From positions 372,001 to 436,000 of the forward strand of contig CAMRHE010000115.1 of assembly GCA_947044405.1 (NCBI GenBank): a stretch of 64,000 bases of DNA, in the 5' to 3' direction. The notes under the pieces are model-generated. The model worked only from the letters and a program-made list of their open reading frames with translations. It searched no databases and was not told the origin of the DNA. Each line of letters opens with the position of its first letter. Positions within the stretch are counted from its first letter, which is position 1. The DNA comes from Leptodactylus fallax. Its lineage: Eukaryota; Chordata; Amphibia; Anura; Leptodactylidae. The position numbers were made by a program, and so were the translations under genes. This document shows, one piece after another, positions 33,780 through 46,576 of this stretch.

Positions 33780-34230
33780 CCATTTCCTAGTTCAGTAAAA
33801 TAAACTGTGTGTGTACCCATACCGTCTCCTAGCGCAGTAACAATAACTGCGTGTGTACCCATACCATCTCCTAGCACAGTGAAATTAACTGCGTGTGTAC
33901 CCATACCGTCTCCCAGCACAGTAAGAATAACTGTGTGTGTACCCATACCATCTCCTAGCGCAGTAACAATAACTTGTGTGTGTACCCATACTGTCTCCTA
34001 GCGCAGTAACAATAACTGCCTGTGTACCCATACTCTCTCCTAGCGCAGTAACAATAACTGTGTGTGTACCCATACCGTCTCCTAGAGCAGTAACAATAAC
34101 TGCGTGTGTACCCATACCGTCTCCTAGCACAGTAACAATAACTGCGTGTGTACCCATACCGTCTCCTAGCACAGTAACAATAACTGGGTGTGTACCCATA
34201 CCGTCTCCTAGCGCAGTAACAAAAAACTGC
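33780..34230 (+). repeat. Higher-order block P, copy 2
   Basis: Same variant order as copy 1 at an offset of about 4.0 kb, but lacking the unit with the second GTGAAATTAAC (offset changes from 4049 to 4008 bp), so it differs by one 42-bp unit. Confidence 0.8.
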
Positions 34231-34460
34231 GTGTGTACCCATACCGTCTCCTAGCACAGTAACAATAACTGTGTGTGTACCCATACCGTCTCCTAGCACA
34301 GTAACAATAACTGCGTGTGTACCCATACCGTCTCCTAGCACAGTAACAATAACTGTGTGTGTACCCATACCGTCTCCTAGCGCAGTAACAATAACTGCGT
34401 GTGTACCCATACCGTCTCCTAACACAGTAACAATAACTGTGTGTGTACCCATACCGTCTC

Positions 34461-34907
34461 CTCGCACAGTAACAATAACTGTGTGTACCCATCAGTAACA
34501 ATAACCGTGTGTACCCATACCGTCTCCTAGCAAAGTAACAATAACTGTGTGTGTACCCATACTGTCTCCTAGCGCAGTAACAATAACTGCGTGTGTACCC
34601 ATACCGTCTCCTAGCGCAGTAACAATAACCGTGTGTACCCATACTGTCTCCTAGCACAGTAACAATAACTGTGTATACACATACCGTCTCCTAGCACAGT
34701 AACAATAACTGTGTGTGTACCCATACCGTCTCCTAGCACAGTAACAATAACTGCGTGTGTGCCCATACCGTCTCCTAGCGCAGTAACAATAACTGCGTGT
34801 GTACCCATACCGTCTCCTAGCGCAGTAACAATAACTGTGTGCGTACCCATACCGTCTCCTAGTGCAGTAACAATAACTGCGTGTGTACCCATACTGTCTC
34901 CTCGCAC
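34461..34907 (+). repeat. Higher-order module Q, copy 2
   Basis: CTCGCAC 34461, CAAAG 34531, GTGTATACACAT near 34671, CTCGCAC 34901. Spacings 70 and 370 bp as in copy 1. It follows block P copy 2 by about 230 bp. Confidence 0.85.
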
Positions 34908-35407
34908 AGTAACAATAACTGTGTGTGTACCCATCAGTAACAATAACTGTGTGTACCCATACCGTCTCCTAGCGCAGTAAAAATAACTGCGTGTGTACCC
35001 ATACCGTCTCCTAGCACAGTAACAATAACTGCGTGTGTACCCATACCGTCTCCTAGCACAGTAACAATAACCGTGTGTCGTACCCATACCGTCTCCCTAG
35101 CGCAGTAACAATAACTGCGTGTGTACCCATACCGTCTCCTAGCGCAGTAACAATAACTGCGTGTACCCATACCGTCTCCTAGCGCAGTAACAATAACTGC
35201 GTGTGTACCCATCAGTAACAATAATTGTGTGTACCCATACCGTCTCCTAGCGCAGTAACAATAACTGCGTGTGTACCCATACCGTCTCCTAGCGCAGTAA
35301 CAATAACTGCGTGTGTACCCATACCGTCTCCTAGCACAGTAACAATAACTGCGTGTGTACCCATACCGTCTCCTAGCGCAGTAACAATAACTGCGTGTGT
35401 ACCCATA

Positions 35408-35645
35408 CCATTTCCTAGTGCAGTAACAATAAACTGTGTGTGTACCCATACCGTCTCCTAGCGCAGTAACAATAACTGCGTGTGTACCCATACCATCTCC
35501 TAGCACAGTGAAATTAACTGCGTGTGTACCCATACCGTCTCCCAGCACAGTAAGAATAACTGTGTGTGTACCCATACCATCTCCTAGCGCAGTAACAATA
35601 ACTGCGTGTGTACCCATACTGTCTCCTAGCGCAGTGAAATTAACT
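35408..35645 (+). repeat. Higher-order block P, copy 3 (partial)
   Basis: CCATTTCC, AATAAACTG, GTGAAATTAAC, GTAAGAATAAC and the second GTGAAATTAAC are present. The CTCTCTCC, GGGTGTG and AAAAAACTG units are missing. Confidence 0.7.
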
Positions 35646-38395
35646 GCGTGTGTACCCATACTGTCTCCTAGCGCAGTAACAATAACTGCGTGTGTACCCA
35701 TACCGTCTCCTAGCGCAGTAACAATAACTGCGTGTGTACCCATACTGTCTCCTAGCGCAGTAACAATAACTGCGTGTGTACCCATACCGTCTCCTAGCGC
35801 AGTAACAATAACTGTGTGTGTACCCATACCGTCTCCTAGCGCAGTAACAATAACTGCGTGTGTACCCAACCGTCCCTACCCCCAGCACAGTAACAATAAC
35901 TGCGTGTGTACCCATACCGTCTCCTAGCACAGTAACAATAACTGTGTGTGTACCCATACCGTCTCCTAGCGCAGTAACAATAACTGCGTGTGTACCCATA
36001 CCGTCTCCTAGCACAGTAACAATAACTGCGTGTGTACCCATAACCCTGTCTCCTAGCACAGTAACAATAAATAACTGTGTGTACCCATACCGTCTCCTAG
36101 CACAGTAACAATAACTGTGTGTGTACCCATACCGTCTCCTAGCGCAGTAACAATAACTGCGTGTGTACCCATACCGTCTCCTAGCGCAGTAACAATAACT
36201 GTGTGTGTACCCATACCGTCTCCTAGCACAGTAACAATAACTGTGTGTGTACCCATACCGCCGCGTCAGTCTCCTAGCGCAGTAACAATAACTGCGTGTG
36301 TACCCATACCGTCTCCTAGCGCAGTAACAATAACTGCGTGTGTACCCATACCGTCTCCTAGCACAGTAACAATAACTGTGTGTACCCATACCGTCTCCTA
36401 GCCAGTAACAATAACTGTGTGTGTACCCATACCCCACGCCCCCAGTAACAATAACTGCGTGTGTACCCATACCGTCTCCTAGCACAGTAACAATAACTGC
36501 GTGTGTACCCACTACCGTCTCCTAGCGCAGTAACAATAACTGCGTGTGTACCCATACCGTCTCCTAGCGCAGTAACAATAACTGTGTGTGTACCCATACC
36601 GTCTCCTAGCGCAGTAACAATAACTGCGTGTGTACCCACTACCGTCTCCTCGCACAGTAACAATAACTGTGTGTACCCATCAGTAACAATAACTGTGTGT
36701 ACCCATACCGTCTCCTAGCGCAGTAACAATAACTGCGTGTGTACCCATACCGTCTCCTAGCACAGTAACAATAACTGCGTGTGTACCCATACCGTCTCCT
36801 AGCACAGTAACAATAACTGCGTGTGTACCCATACCGTCTCCTAGCGCAGTAACAATAACTGCGTGTGTACCCATACCGTCTCCTAGCACAGTAACAATAA
36901 CTGCGTGTGTACCCATACCGTCTCCTAGCACAGTAACAATAACTGCGTGTGTACCCATACCGTCTCCTAGCGCAGTAACAATAACTGTGTGTGTACCCAT
37001 ACCGTCTCCTAGCGCAGTAACAATAACTGCGTGTGTACCCATACCGCGTGTGTACCCATACCGTCTCCTAGCGCAGTAACAATAACTGCGTGTGTACCCA
37101 TACCGTCTCCTAGCGCAGTAACAATAACTGCGTGTGCCTACCCATACCGTCTCCTAGCGCAGTAACAATAACTGTGTGTGTACCCATACCGTCTCCTAGC
37201 GCAGTAACAATAACTGCGTGTGTACCCATACCGTCTCCTAGCACAGTAACAATAACTGTGTGTACCCACACCCCGTCTCCTAGCACAGTAACAATAACTG
37301 CGTGTGTACCCATACCGTCTCCTAGCACAGTAACAATAACTGCGTGTGTACCCATACCGTCTCCTAGCGCAGTAACAATAACTGCGTGTGTACCCATACC
37401 GTCTCCTAGCGCAGTAACAATAACTGTGTGTGTACCCATACCGTCTCCTAGCGCAGTAACAATAACTGCGTGTGTACCCATACTGTCTCCTAGCACAGTA
37501 ACAATAACTGTGTGTGTACCCATCCCAGTAACAATAACTGTGTGTACCCATACCGTCTCCTAGCGCAGTAACAATAACTGCGTGTGTACCCATACCGTCT
37601 CCTAGCACAGTAACAATAACTGCGTGTGTACCCATACCGTCTCCTAGCACAGTAACAATAACTGTGTGTGTACCCATACCGTCTCCTAGCGCAGTAACAA
37701 TAACTGCGTGTGTACCCATACCGTCTCCTAGCGCAGTAACAATAACTGTGTGTGTACCCATACCGTCTCCTAGCGCAGTAACAATAACTGCGTGTGTACC
37801 CGTACCGCTCCTAGCGCAGTAACAATAACTGCGTGTGTACCCATACCGTCTCCTAGCACAGTAACAATAACTGTGTGTGTACCCATACCGTCTCCTAGCG
37901 CAGTAACAATAACTGCGTGTGTACCCATACTGTCTCCTAGCGCAGTAACAATAACTGCGTGTGTACCCATACTGTCTCCTAGCACAGTAACAATAACTGT
38001 GTGTACCCATACCGTCTCCTAGCACAGTAACAATAACTGTGTGTGTACCCATACCGTCTCCTAGCACAGTAACAATAACTGCGTGTGTACCCATACCGTC
38101 TCCTAGCGCAGTAACAATAACTGCGTGTGTACCCATACCGTCTCCTAGCGCAGTAACAATAACTGTGTGTGTACCCATACTGTCTCCTAGCGCAGTAACA
38201 ATAACTTGTGTGTACCCATACCGTCTCCTAGCGCAGTAACAATAACTGTGTGTGTACCCATACCGTCTCCTAGCACAGTAACAATAACTGCGTGTGTACC
38301 CATACCGTCTCCTAGCGCAGTAACAATAACTGCGTGTGTACCCATACCGTCTCCTAGCGCAGTAACAATAACTGCGTGTGTACCCATACTGTCTC

Positions 38396-38842
38396 CTCGC
38401 ACAGTAACAATAACTGTGTGTACCCATCAGTAACAATAACCGTGTGTACCCATACCGTCTCCTAGCAAAGTAACAATAACTGTGTGTGTACCCATACTGT
38501 CTCCTAGCGCAGTAACAATAACTGCGTGTGTACCCATACCGTCTCCTAGCGCAGTAACAATAACCGTGTGTACCCATACTGTCTCCTAGCACAGTAACAA
38601 TAACTGTGTATACACATACCGTCTCCTAGCACAGTAACAATAACTGTGTGTGTACCCATACCGTCTCCTAGCACAGTAACAATAACTGTGTGTGTGCCCA
38701 TACCGTCTCCTAGCGCAGTAACAATAACTGCGTGTGTACCCATACCGTCTCCTAGCGCAGTAACAATAACTGTGTGTGTACCCATACCGTCTCCTAGCGC
38801 AGTAACAATAACTGCGTGTGTACCCATACTGTCTCCTAGCAC
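38396..38842 (+). repeat. Higher-order module Q, copy 3
   Basis: CTCGCAC 38396, CAAAG 38466, GTGTATACACAT near 38606. At the expected 3' position (38836) the sequence is CTAGCAC rather than CTCGCAC, with spacing still 370 bp. Confidence 0.8.
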
Positions 38843-39399
38843 AGTAACAATAACTGTGTGTACCCCAGTAACATCTGTGTGTACCCATACCGTCTCCTAG
38901 CGCAGTAACAATAACTGCGTGTGTACCCATACCGTCTCCTAGCGCAGTAACAATAACTGCGTGTGTACCCATACCGTCTCCTAGCACAGTAACAATAACT
39001 GTGTGTGTACCCATACCGTCTCCTAGCGCAGTAACAATAACTGCGTGTGTACCCATACCGTCTCCTAGCGCAGTAACAATAACTGTGTGTGTACCCATAC
39101 CGCCCGCGCAGAACAATAACGCGCGTGTCCCGTACCCCCAGCGCAGTAACAATAACTGTGTGTGTACCCATACCGTCTCCTAGCGCAGTAACAATAACTG
39201 CGTGTGTACCCATACCGTCTCCTAGCGCAGTAACAATAACTGCGTGTGTACCCATACCGTCTCCTAGCACAGTAACAATAACTGCGTGTGTACCCATACC
39301 GTCTCCTAGCACAGTAACAATAACTGCGTGTGTACCCATACCGTCTCCTAGCGCAGTAACAATAACTGCGTGTGTACCCATACCGTCTCCTAGCGCAGT

Positions 39400-39833
39400 A
39401 ACAATAAACTGTGTGTGTACCCATACCGTCTCCTAGCGCAGTAACAATAACTGCGTGTGTACCCATACCGTCTCCTAGCACAGTGAAAATAACTGCGTGT
39501 GTACCCATACCGTCTCCCAGCACAGTAACAATAACTGTGTGTGTACCCATACCGTCTCCTAGCGCAGTAACAATAACTGCGTGTGTACCCATACTGTCTC
39601 CTAGCGCAGTAACAATAACTGCGTGTGTACCCATACCCTCTCCTAGCGCAGTAACAATAACTGTGTGTGTACCCATACCGTCTCCTAGCGCAGTAACAAT
39701 AACTGCGTGTGTACCCATACCGTCTCCTAGCACAGTAACAATAACTGCGTGTGTACCCATACCGTCTCCTAGCACAGTAACAATAACTGGGTGTGTACCC
39801 ATACCGTCTCCTAGCGCAGTAACAAAAACTGCG
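39400..39833 (+). repeat. Higher-order block P, copy 4
   Basis: AATAAACTG, GTGAAAATAAC, TCCCAGCACAG, ACCCTCTCC, AACTGGGTGTG and AACAAAAACTG in order. Several positions have reverted to the common sequence. Confidence 0.7.
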
Positions 39834-40062
39834 TGTGTACCCATACCGTCTCCTAGCACAGTAACAATAACTGTGTGTGTACCCATACCGTCTCCTAGCA
39901 CAGTAACAATAACTGCGTGTGTACCCATACCGTCTCCTAGCACAGTAACAATAACTGTGTGTGTACCCATACCGTCTCCTAGCGCAGTAACAATAACTGC
40001 GTGTGTACCCATACCGTCTCCTAGCACAGTAACAATAACTGTGTGTGTACCCATACCGTCTC

Positions 40063-40512
40063 CTAGCACAGTAACAATAACTGTGTGTACCCATCCCCAG
40101 TAACAATAACCGTGTGTACCCATACCGTCTCCTAGCAAAGTAACAATAACTGTGTGTGTACCCATACTGTCTCCTAGCGCAGTAACAATAACTGCGTGTG
40201 TACCCATACCGTCTCCTAGCGCAGTAACAATAACCGTGTGTACCCATACTGTCTCCTAGCACAGTAACAATAACTGTGTATACACATACCGTCTCCTAGC
40301 ACAGTAACAATAACTGTGTGTGTACCCATACCGTCTCCTAGCACAGTAACAATAACTGCGTGTGTGCCCATACCGTCTCCTAGCGCAGTAACAATAACTG
40401 CGTGTGTACCCATACCGTCTCCTAGCGCAGTAACAATAACTGTGTGCGTACCCATACCGTCTCCTAGTGCAGTAACAATAACTGCGTGTGTACCCATACT
40501 GTCTCCTCGCAC
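40063..40512 (+). repeat. Higher-order module Q, copy 4
   Basis: CAAAG 40136, GTGTATACACAT near 40276, CTCGCAC 40506 (370 bp). The 5' short-unit junction reads CCATCCCCAG, three bases longer than in copies 1-3. Confidence 0.85.
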
Positions 40513-43500
40513 AGTAACAATAACTGTGTGTGTACCCATCAGTAACAATAACTGTGTGTACCCATACCGTCTCCTAGCGCAGTAAAAATAACTGCGTGTG
40601 TACCCATACCGTCTCCTAGCACAGTAACAATAACTGCGTGTGTACCCATACCGTCTCCTAGCACAGTAACAATAACCGTGTGTGTACCCATACCGTCTCC
40701 TAGCGCAGTAACAATAACTGCGTGTGTACCCATACCGTCTCCTAGCGCAGTAACAATAACTGCGTGTACCCATACCGTCTCCTAGCGCAGTAACAATAAC
40801 TGCGTGTGTACCCATCCCAGTAACAATAATTGTGTGTACCCATACCGTCTCCTAGCGCAGTAACAATAACTGCGTGTGTACCCATACCGTCTCCTAGCGC
40901 AGTAACAATAACTGCGTGTGTACCCATACCGTCTCCTAGCACAGTAACAATAACTGCGTGTGTACCCATACCGTCTCCTAGCGCAGTAACAATAACTGCG
41001 TGTGTACCCATACCGTCTCCTAGCGCAGTAACAATAACTGTGTGTGTACCCATACCGTCTCCTAGCGCAGTAACAATAACTGCGTGTGTACCCATACCGT
41101 CTCCTAGCACAGTAACAATAACTGCGTGTGTACCCATACCGTCTCCTAGCACAGTAAGAATAACTGCGTGTGCCTACCCAACCCCTAGCGCAGTAACAAT
41201 AACTGCGTGTGTACCCATACTGTCTCCTAGCGCAGTAACAATAACTGCGTGTGTACCCATACTGTCTCCTAGCGCAGTAACAATAACTGCGTGTGTACCC
41301 ATACCGTCTCCTAGCGCAGTAACAATAACTGCGTGTGTACCCATACCGTCTCCTAGCACAGTAACAATAACTGCGTGTGTACCCATACCGTCTCCTAGCA
41401 CAGTAACAATAACTGGGTGTGTACCCATACCGTCTCCTAGCGCAGTAACAATAACTGCGTGTGTACCCATACCGTCTCCTAGCACAGTAACAATAACTGT
41501 GTGTGTACCCATACCGTCTCCTAGCACAGTAACAATAACTGCGTGTGTACCCATACCGTCTCCTAGCACAGTAACAATAACTGTGTGTGTACCCATACCG
41601 TCTCCTAGCGCAGTAACAATAACTGCGTGTGTACCCATACCGTCTCCTAGCACAGTAACAATAACTGTGTGTGTACCCATACCGTCTCCTAGCACAGTAA
41701 CAATAACTCGTGTGTACCCATACCGCCCAGCCAGTAACAATAACTGCGTGTGTACCCATACCGTCTCCTAGCACAGTAACAATAACTGTGTGTGTACCCA
41801 TACCGTCTCCTAGCGCAGTAACAATAACTGCGTGTGTACCCATACCGTCTCCTAGCGCAGTAACAATAACTGCGTGTGTACCCATACTGTCTCCTAGCAC
41901 AGTAACAATAACTGTGTGTACCCATACCGTCTCCTAGCACAGTAACAATAACTGTGTGTGTACCCATACCGTCTCCTAGCACAGTAACAATAACTGCGTG
42001 TGTACCCATACCGTCTCCTAGCGCAGTAACAATAACTGCGTGTGTACCCATACCGTCTCCTAGCGCAGTAACAATAACTGCGTGTGTACCCATACCGTCT
42101 CCTAGCGCAGTAACAATAACTGCGTGTGTACCCATACCGTCTCCTAGCACAGTAACAATAACTGTGTGTGTACCCATACCGTCTCCTAGCGCAGTAACAA
42201 TAACTGTGTGTGTACCCATACCGTCTCCTAGCGCAGTAACAATAACTGCGTGTGTACCCATACCGTCTCCTAGCGCAGTAACAATAACTGCGTGTGTACC
42301 CATACCGTCTCCTAGCACAGTAACAATAACTGTGTGTGTACCCATACCGTCTCCTAGCGCAGTAACAATAACTGCGTGTGTACCCATACCGTCTCCTAGC
42401 GCAGTAACAATAACTGGTGTGTACCCATACCGTCTCCTAGCGCAGTAACAATAACTGCGTGTGTACCCATACCGTCTCCTAGCGCAGTAACAATAACTGT
42501 GTGTGTACCCATACCGTCTCCTAGCGCAGTAACAATAACTGCGTGTGTACCCATACCGTCTCCTAGCGCAGTAACAATAACTGCGTGTGTACCCATACCG
42601 TCTCCTAGCACAGTAACAATAACTGCGTGTGTACCCATACCGTCTCCTAGCGCAGTAACAATAACTGCGTGTGTACCCATACCGTCTCCTAGCGCAGTAA
42701 CAATAACTGTGTGTGTACCCATACCGTCTCCTAGCGCAGTAACAATAACTGCGTGTGTACCCATACCGTCTCCTAGCACAGTAACAATAACTGCGTGTGT
42801 ACCCATACCGTCTCCTAGCACAGTAACAATAACTGTGTGTGTACCCATACCGTCTCCTAGCGCAGTAACAATAACTGCGTGTGTACCCATACCGTCTCCT
42901 AGCGCAGTAACAATAACTGCGTGTGTACCCATACCGTCTCCTAGCACAGTAACAATAACTAACGCGTGTGTACCCATACCGTCTCCTAGCGCAGTAACAA
43001 TAACTGTGTGTGTACCCATACCGTCTCCTAGCGCAGTAACAATAACTGCGTGTGTACCCATACCGTCTCCTAGCGCAGTAACAATAACTGTGTGTGTACC
43101 CATACCGTCTCCTAGCGCAGTAACAATAACTGCGTGTGTACCCATACCGTCTCCTAGCACAGTAACAATAACTGCGTGTGTACCCATACCGTCTCCTAGC
43201 ACAGTAACAATAACTGTGTGTGTACCCATACCGTCTCCTAGCGCAGTAACAATAACTGCGTGTGTACCCATACCGTCTCCTAGCGCAGTAACAATAACTG
43301 CGTGTGTACCCATACTCGTCTCCTAGCACAGTAACAATAACTGCGTGTGTACCCATACCGTCTCCTAGCACAGTAACAATAACTGTGTGTGTACCCATAC
43401 TGCGCCCATACCGTCTCCTAGCGCAGTAACAATAACTGCGTGTGTACCCATACCGTCTCCTAGCGCAGTAACAATAACTGCGTGTGTACCCATACCGTCT

Positions 43501-46122
43501 CCTAGCACAGTAACAATAACTGCGTGTGTACCCATACCGTCTCCTAGCGCAGTAACAATAACTGTGTGTGTACCCATACCGTCTCCTAGCGCAGTAACAA
43601 TAACTGCGTGTGTACCCATACCGTCTCCTAGCGCAGTAACAATAACTGGTGACCCGTCCGTCCGAACAATAACCGTGTGTACCCATACCGTCTCCTAGCA
43701 CAGTAACAATAACTGTGTGTGCCCCTACCGTCTCCTAGCGCAGTAACAATAACTGCGTGTGTACCCATACCGTCTCCTAGCACAGTAACAATAACTGCGT
43801 GTGTACCCATACCGTCTCCTAGCGCAGTAACAATAACTGCGTGTGTACCCATACCGTCTCCTAGCGCAGTAACAATAACTGTGTGTGTACCCATACCGTC
43901 TCCTAGCGCAGTAACAATAACTGCGTGTGTACCCATACTGTCTCCTCGCACAGTAACAATAACTGTGTGTGTACCCATACCCCCACCAGTAACAATAACT
44001 GTGTGTACCCATACCGTCTCCTAGCGCAGTAACAATAACTGCGTGTGTACCCATACCGTCTCCTAGCACAGTAACAATAACTGCGTGTGTACCCATACCG
44101 TCTCCTAGCACAGTAACAATAACTGCGTGTGTACCCATACCGTCTCCTAGCGCAGTAACAATAACTGCGTGTGTACCCATACCGTCTCCTAGCGCAGTAA
44201 CAATAACTGCGTGTGTACCCATACCGTCTCCTAGCGCAGTAACAATAACTGTGTGTGTACCCGTACCGTCTCCTAGCGCAGTAACAATAACTGCGTGTGT
44301 ACCCATACCGTCTCCTAGCACAGTAACAATAACTGTGTGTGTACCCATACTGTCTCCTAGCGCAGTAACAATAACTGCGTGTGTACCCATACCGTCTCCT
44401 AGCGCAGTAACAATAACTGCGTGTGTACCCATACTGTCTCCTAGCACAGTAACAATAACTGTGTGTACCCATACCGTCTCCTAGCACAGTAACAATAACT
44501 GTGTGTGTACCCATACCGTCTCCTAGCGCAGTAACAATAACTGTGTGTGTACCCATACCGTCTCCTAGCGCAGTAACAATAACTGCGTGTGTACCCATAC
44601 CGTCTCCTAGCGCAGTAACAATAACTGCGTGTGTACCCATACCGTCTCCTAGCGCAGTAACAATAACTGCGTGTGTACCCATACCGTCTCCTAGCGCAGT
44701 AACAATAACTGCGTGTGTACCCATACCGTCTCCTAGCGCCAGTAACAATAACTGTGTGTGTACCCATACCGTCTCCAGCCAGTAACAATAACTGTGTGTG
44801 TACCCATACCGTCTCCTAGCGCAGTAACAATAACTGTGTGTGTACCCATACCGTCTCCTAGCGCAGTAACAATAACTGCGTGTGTACCCATACCGTCTCC
44901 TAGCACAGTAACAATAACTGTGTGACCCAACTACCCATACCGTCTCCTAGCACAGTAACAATAACTGTGTGTGTACCCATACCGTCTCCTAGCACAGTAA
45001 CAATAACTGTGTGTGTACCCATACCGTCTCCTAGCACAGTAACAATAACTGTGTGTGTACCCATACCGTCTCCTAGCGCAGTAACAATAACTGCGTGTGT
45101 ACCCATACCGTCTCCTAGCGCAGTAACAATAACTGTGTGTGTACCCATACCGTCTCCTAGCGCAGTAACAATAACTGTGTGTGTACCCATACCGTCTCCT
45201 AGCGCAGTAACAATAACTGCGTGTGTACCCATACCGTCTCCTAGCGCAGTAACAATAACTGCGTGTGTACCCATACCGTCTCCTAGCGCAGTAACAATAA
45301 CTGCGTGTGTACCCATACCGTCTCCTAGCACAGTAACAATAACTGTGTGTGTACCCATACCGTCTCCTAGCGCAGTAACAATAACTGCGTGTGTACCCAT
45401 ACCGTCTCCTAGCACAGTAACAATAACTGTGTGTGTACCCATACCGTCTCCTAGCGCAGTAACAATAACTGCGTGTGTACCCATACCGTCTCCTAGCGCA
45501 GTAACAATAACTGCGTGTGTACCCATACCGTCTCCTAGCACAGTAACAATAACTGTGTGTGTACCCATACCGTCTCCTAGCACAGTAACAATAACTGCGT
45601 GTGTACCCATACCGTCTCCTAGCGCAGTAACAATAACTGTGTGTGTACCCATACTGTCTCCTAGCGCAGTAACAATAACTGCGTGTGTACCCATACTCTC
45701 TCCTAGCGCAGTAACAATAACTGTGTGTGTACCCATACCGTCTCCTAGCGCAGTAACAATAACTGCGTGTGTACCCATACCGTCTCCTAGCACAGTAACA
45801 ATAACTGCGTGTGTACCCATACCGTCTCCTAGCACAGTAACAATAACTGGGTGTGTACCCATACCGTCTCCTAGCGCAGTAACAATAACTGCGTGTGTAC
45901 CCATACCGTCTCCTAGCACAGTAACAATAACTGTGTGTGTACCCATACCGTCTCCTAGCACAGTAACAATAACTGTGTGTGTACCCATACCGTCTCCTAG
46001 CGCAGTAACAATAACTGTGTGTGTACCCATACCGTCTCCTAGCACAGTAACAATAACTGCGTGTGTACCCATACCGTCTCCTAGCACAGTAACAATAACT
46101 GCGTGTGTACCCATACCGTCTC

Positions 46123-46576
46123 CTAGCACAGTAACAATAACTGTGTGTACCCATCCCCCACCAGTAACAATAACCGTGTGTACCCATACCGTCTCCTAGC
46201 AAAGTAACAATAACTGTGTGTGTACCCATACTGTCTCCTAGCGCAGTAACAATAACTGCGTGTGTACCCATACCGTCTCCTAGCGCAGTAACAATAACCG
46301 TGTGTACCCATACTGTCTCCTAGCACAGTAACAATAACTGTGTATACACATACCGTCTCCTAGCACAGTAACAATAACTGTGTGTGTACCCATACCGTCT
46401 CCTAGCACAGTAACAATAACTGTGTGTGTGCCCATACCGTCTCCTAGCGCAGTAACAATAACTGCGTGTGTACCCATACCGTCTCCTAGCGCAGTAACAA
46501 TAACTGTGTGTGTACCCATACCGTCTCCTAGCGCAGTAACAATAACTGCGTGTGTACCCATACTGTCTCCTCGCAC
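46123..46576 (+). repeat. Higher-order module Q, copy 5
   Basis: CAAAG 46200, GTGTATACACAT near 46340, CTCGCAC 46570 (370 bp). The 5' junction has seven extra, C-rich bases (CCATCCCCCACCAG). An AACTGGGTGTG unit at 45847 precedes it at the same distance as in copies 2 and 4. Confidence 0.85.
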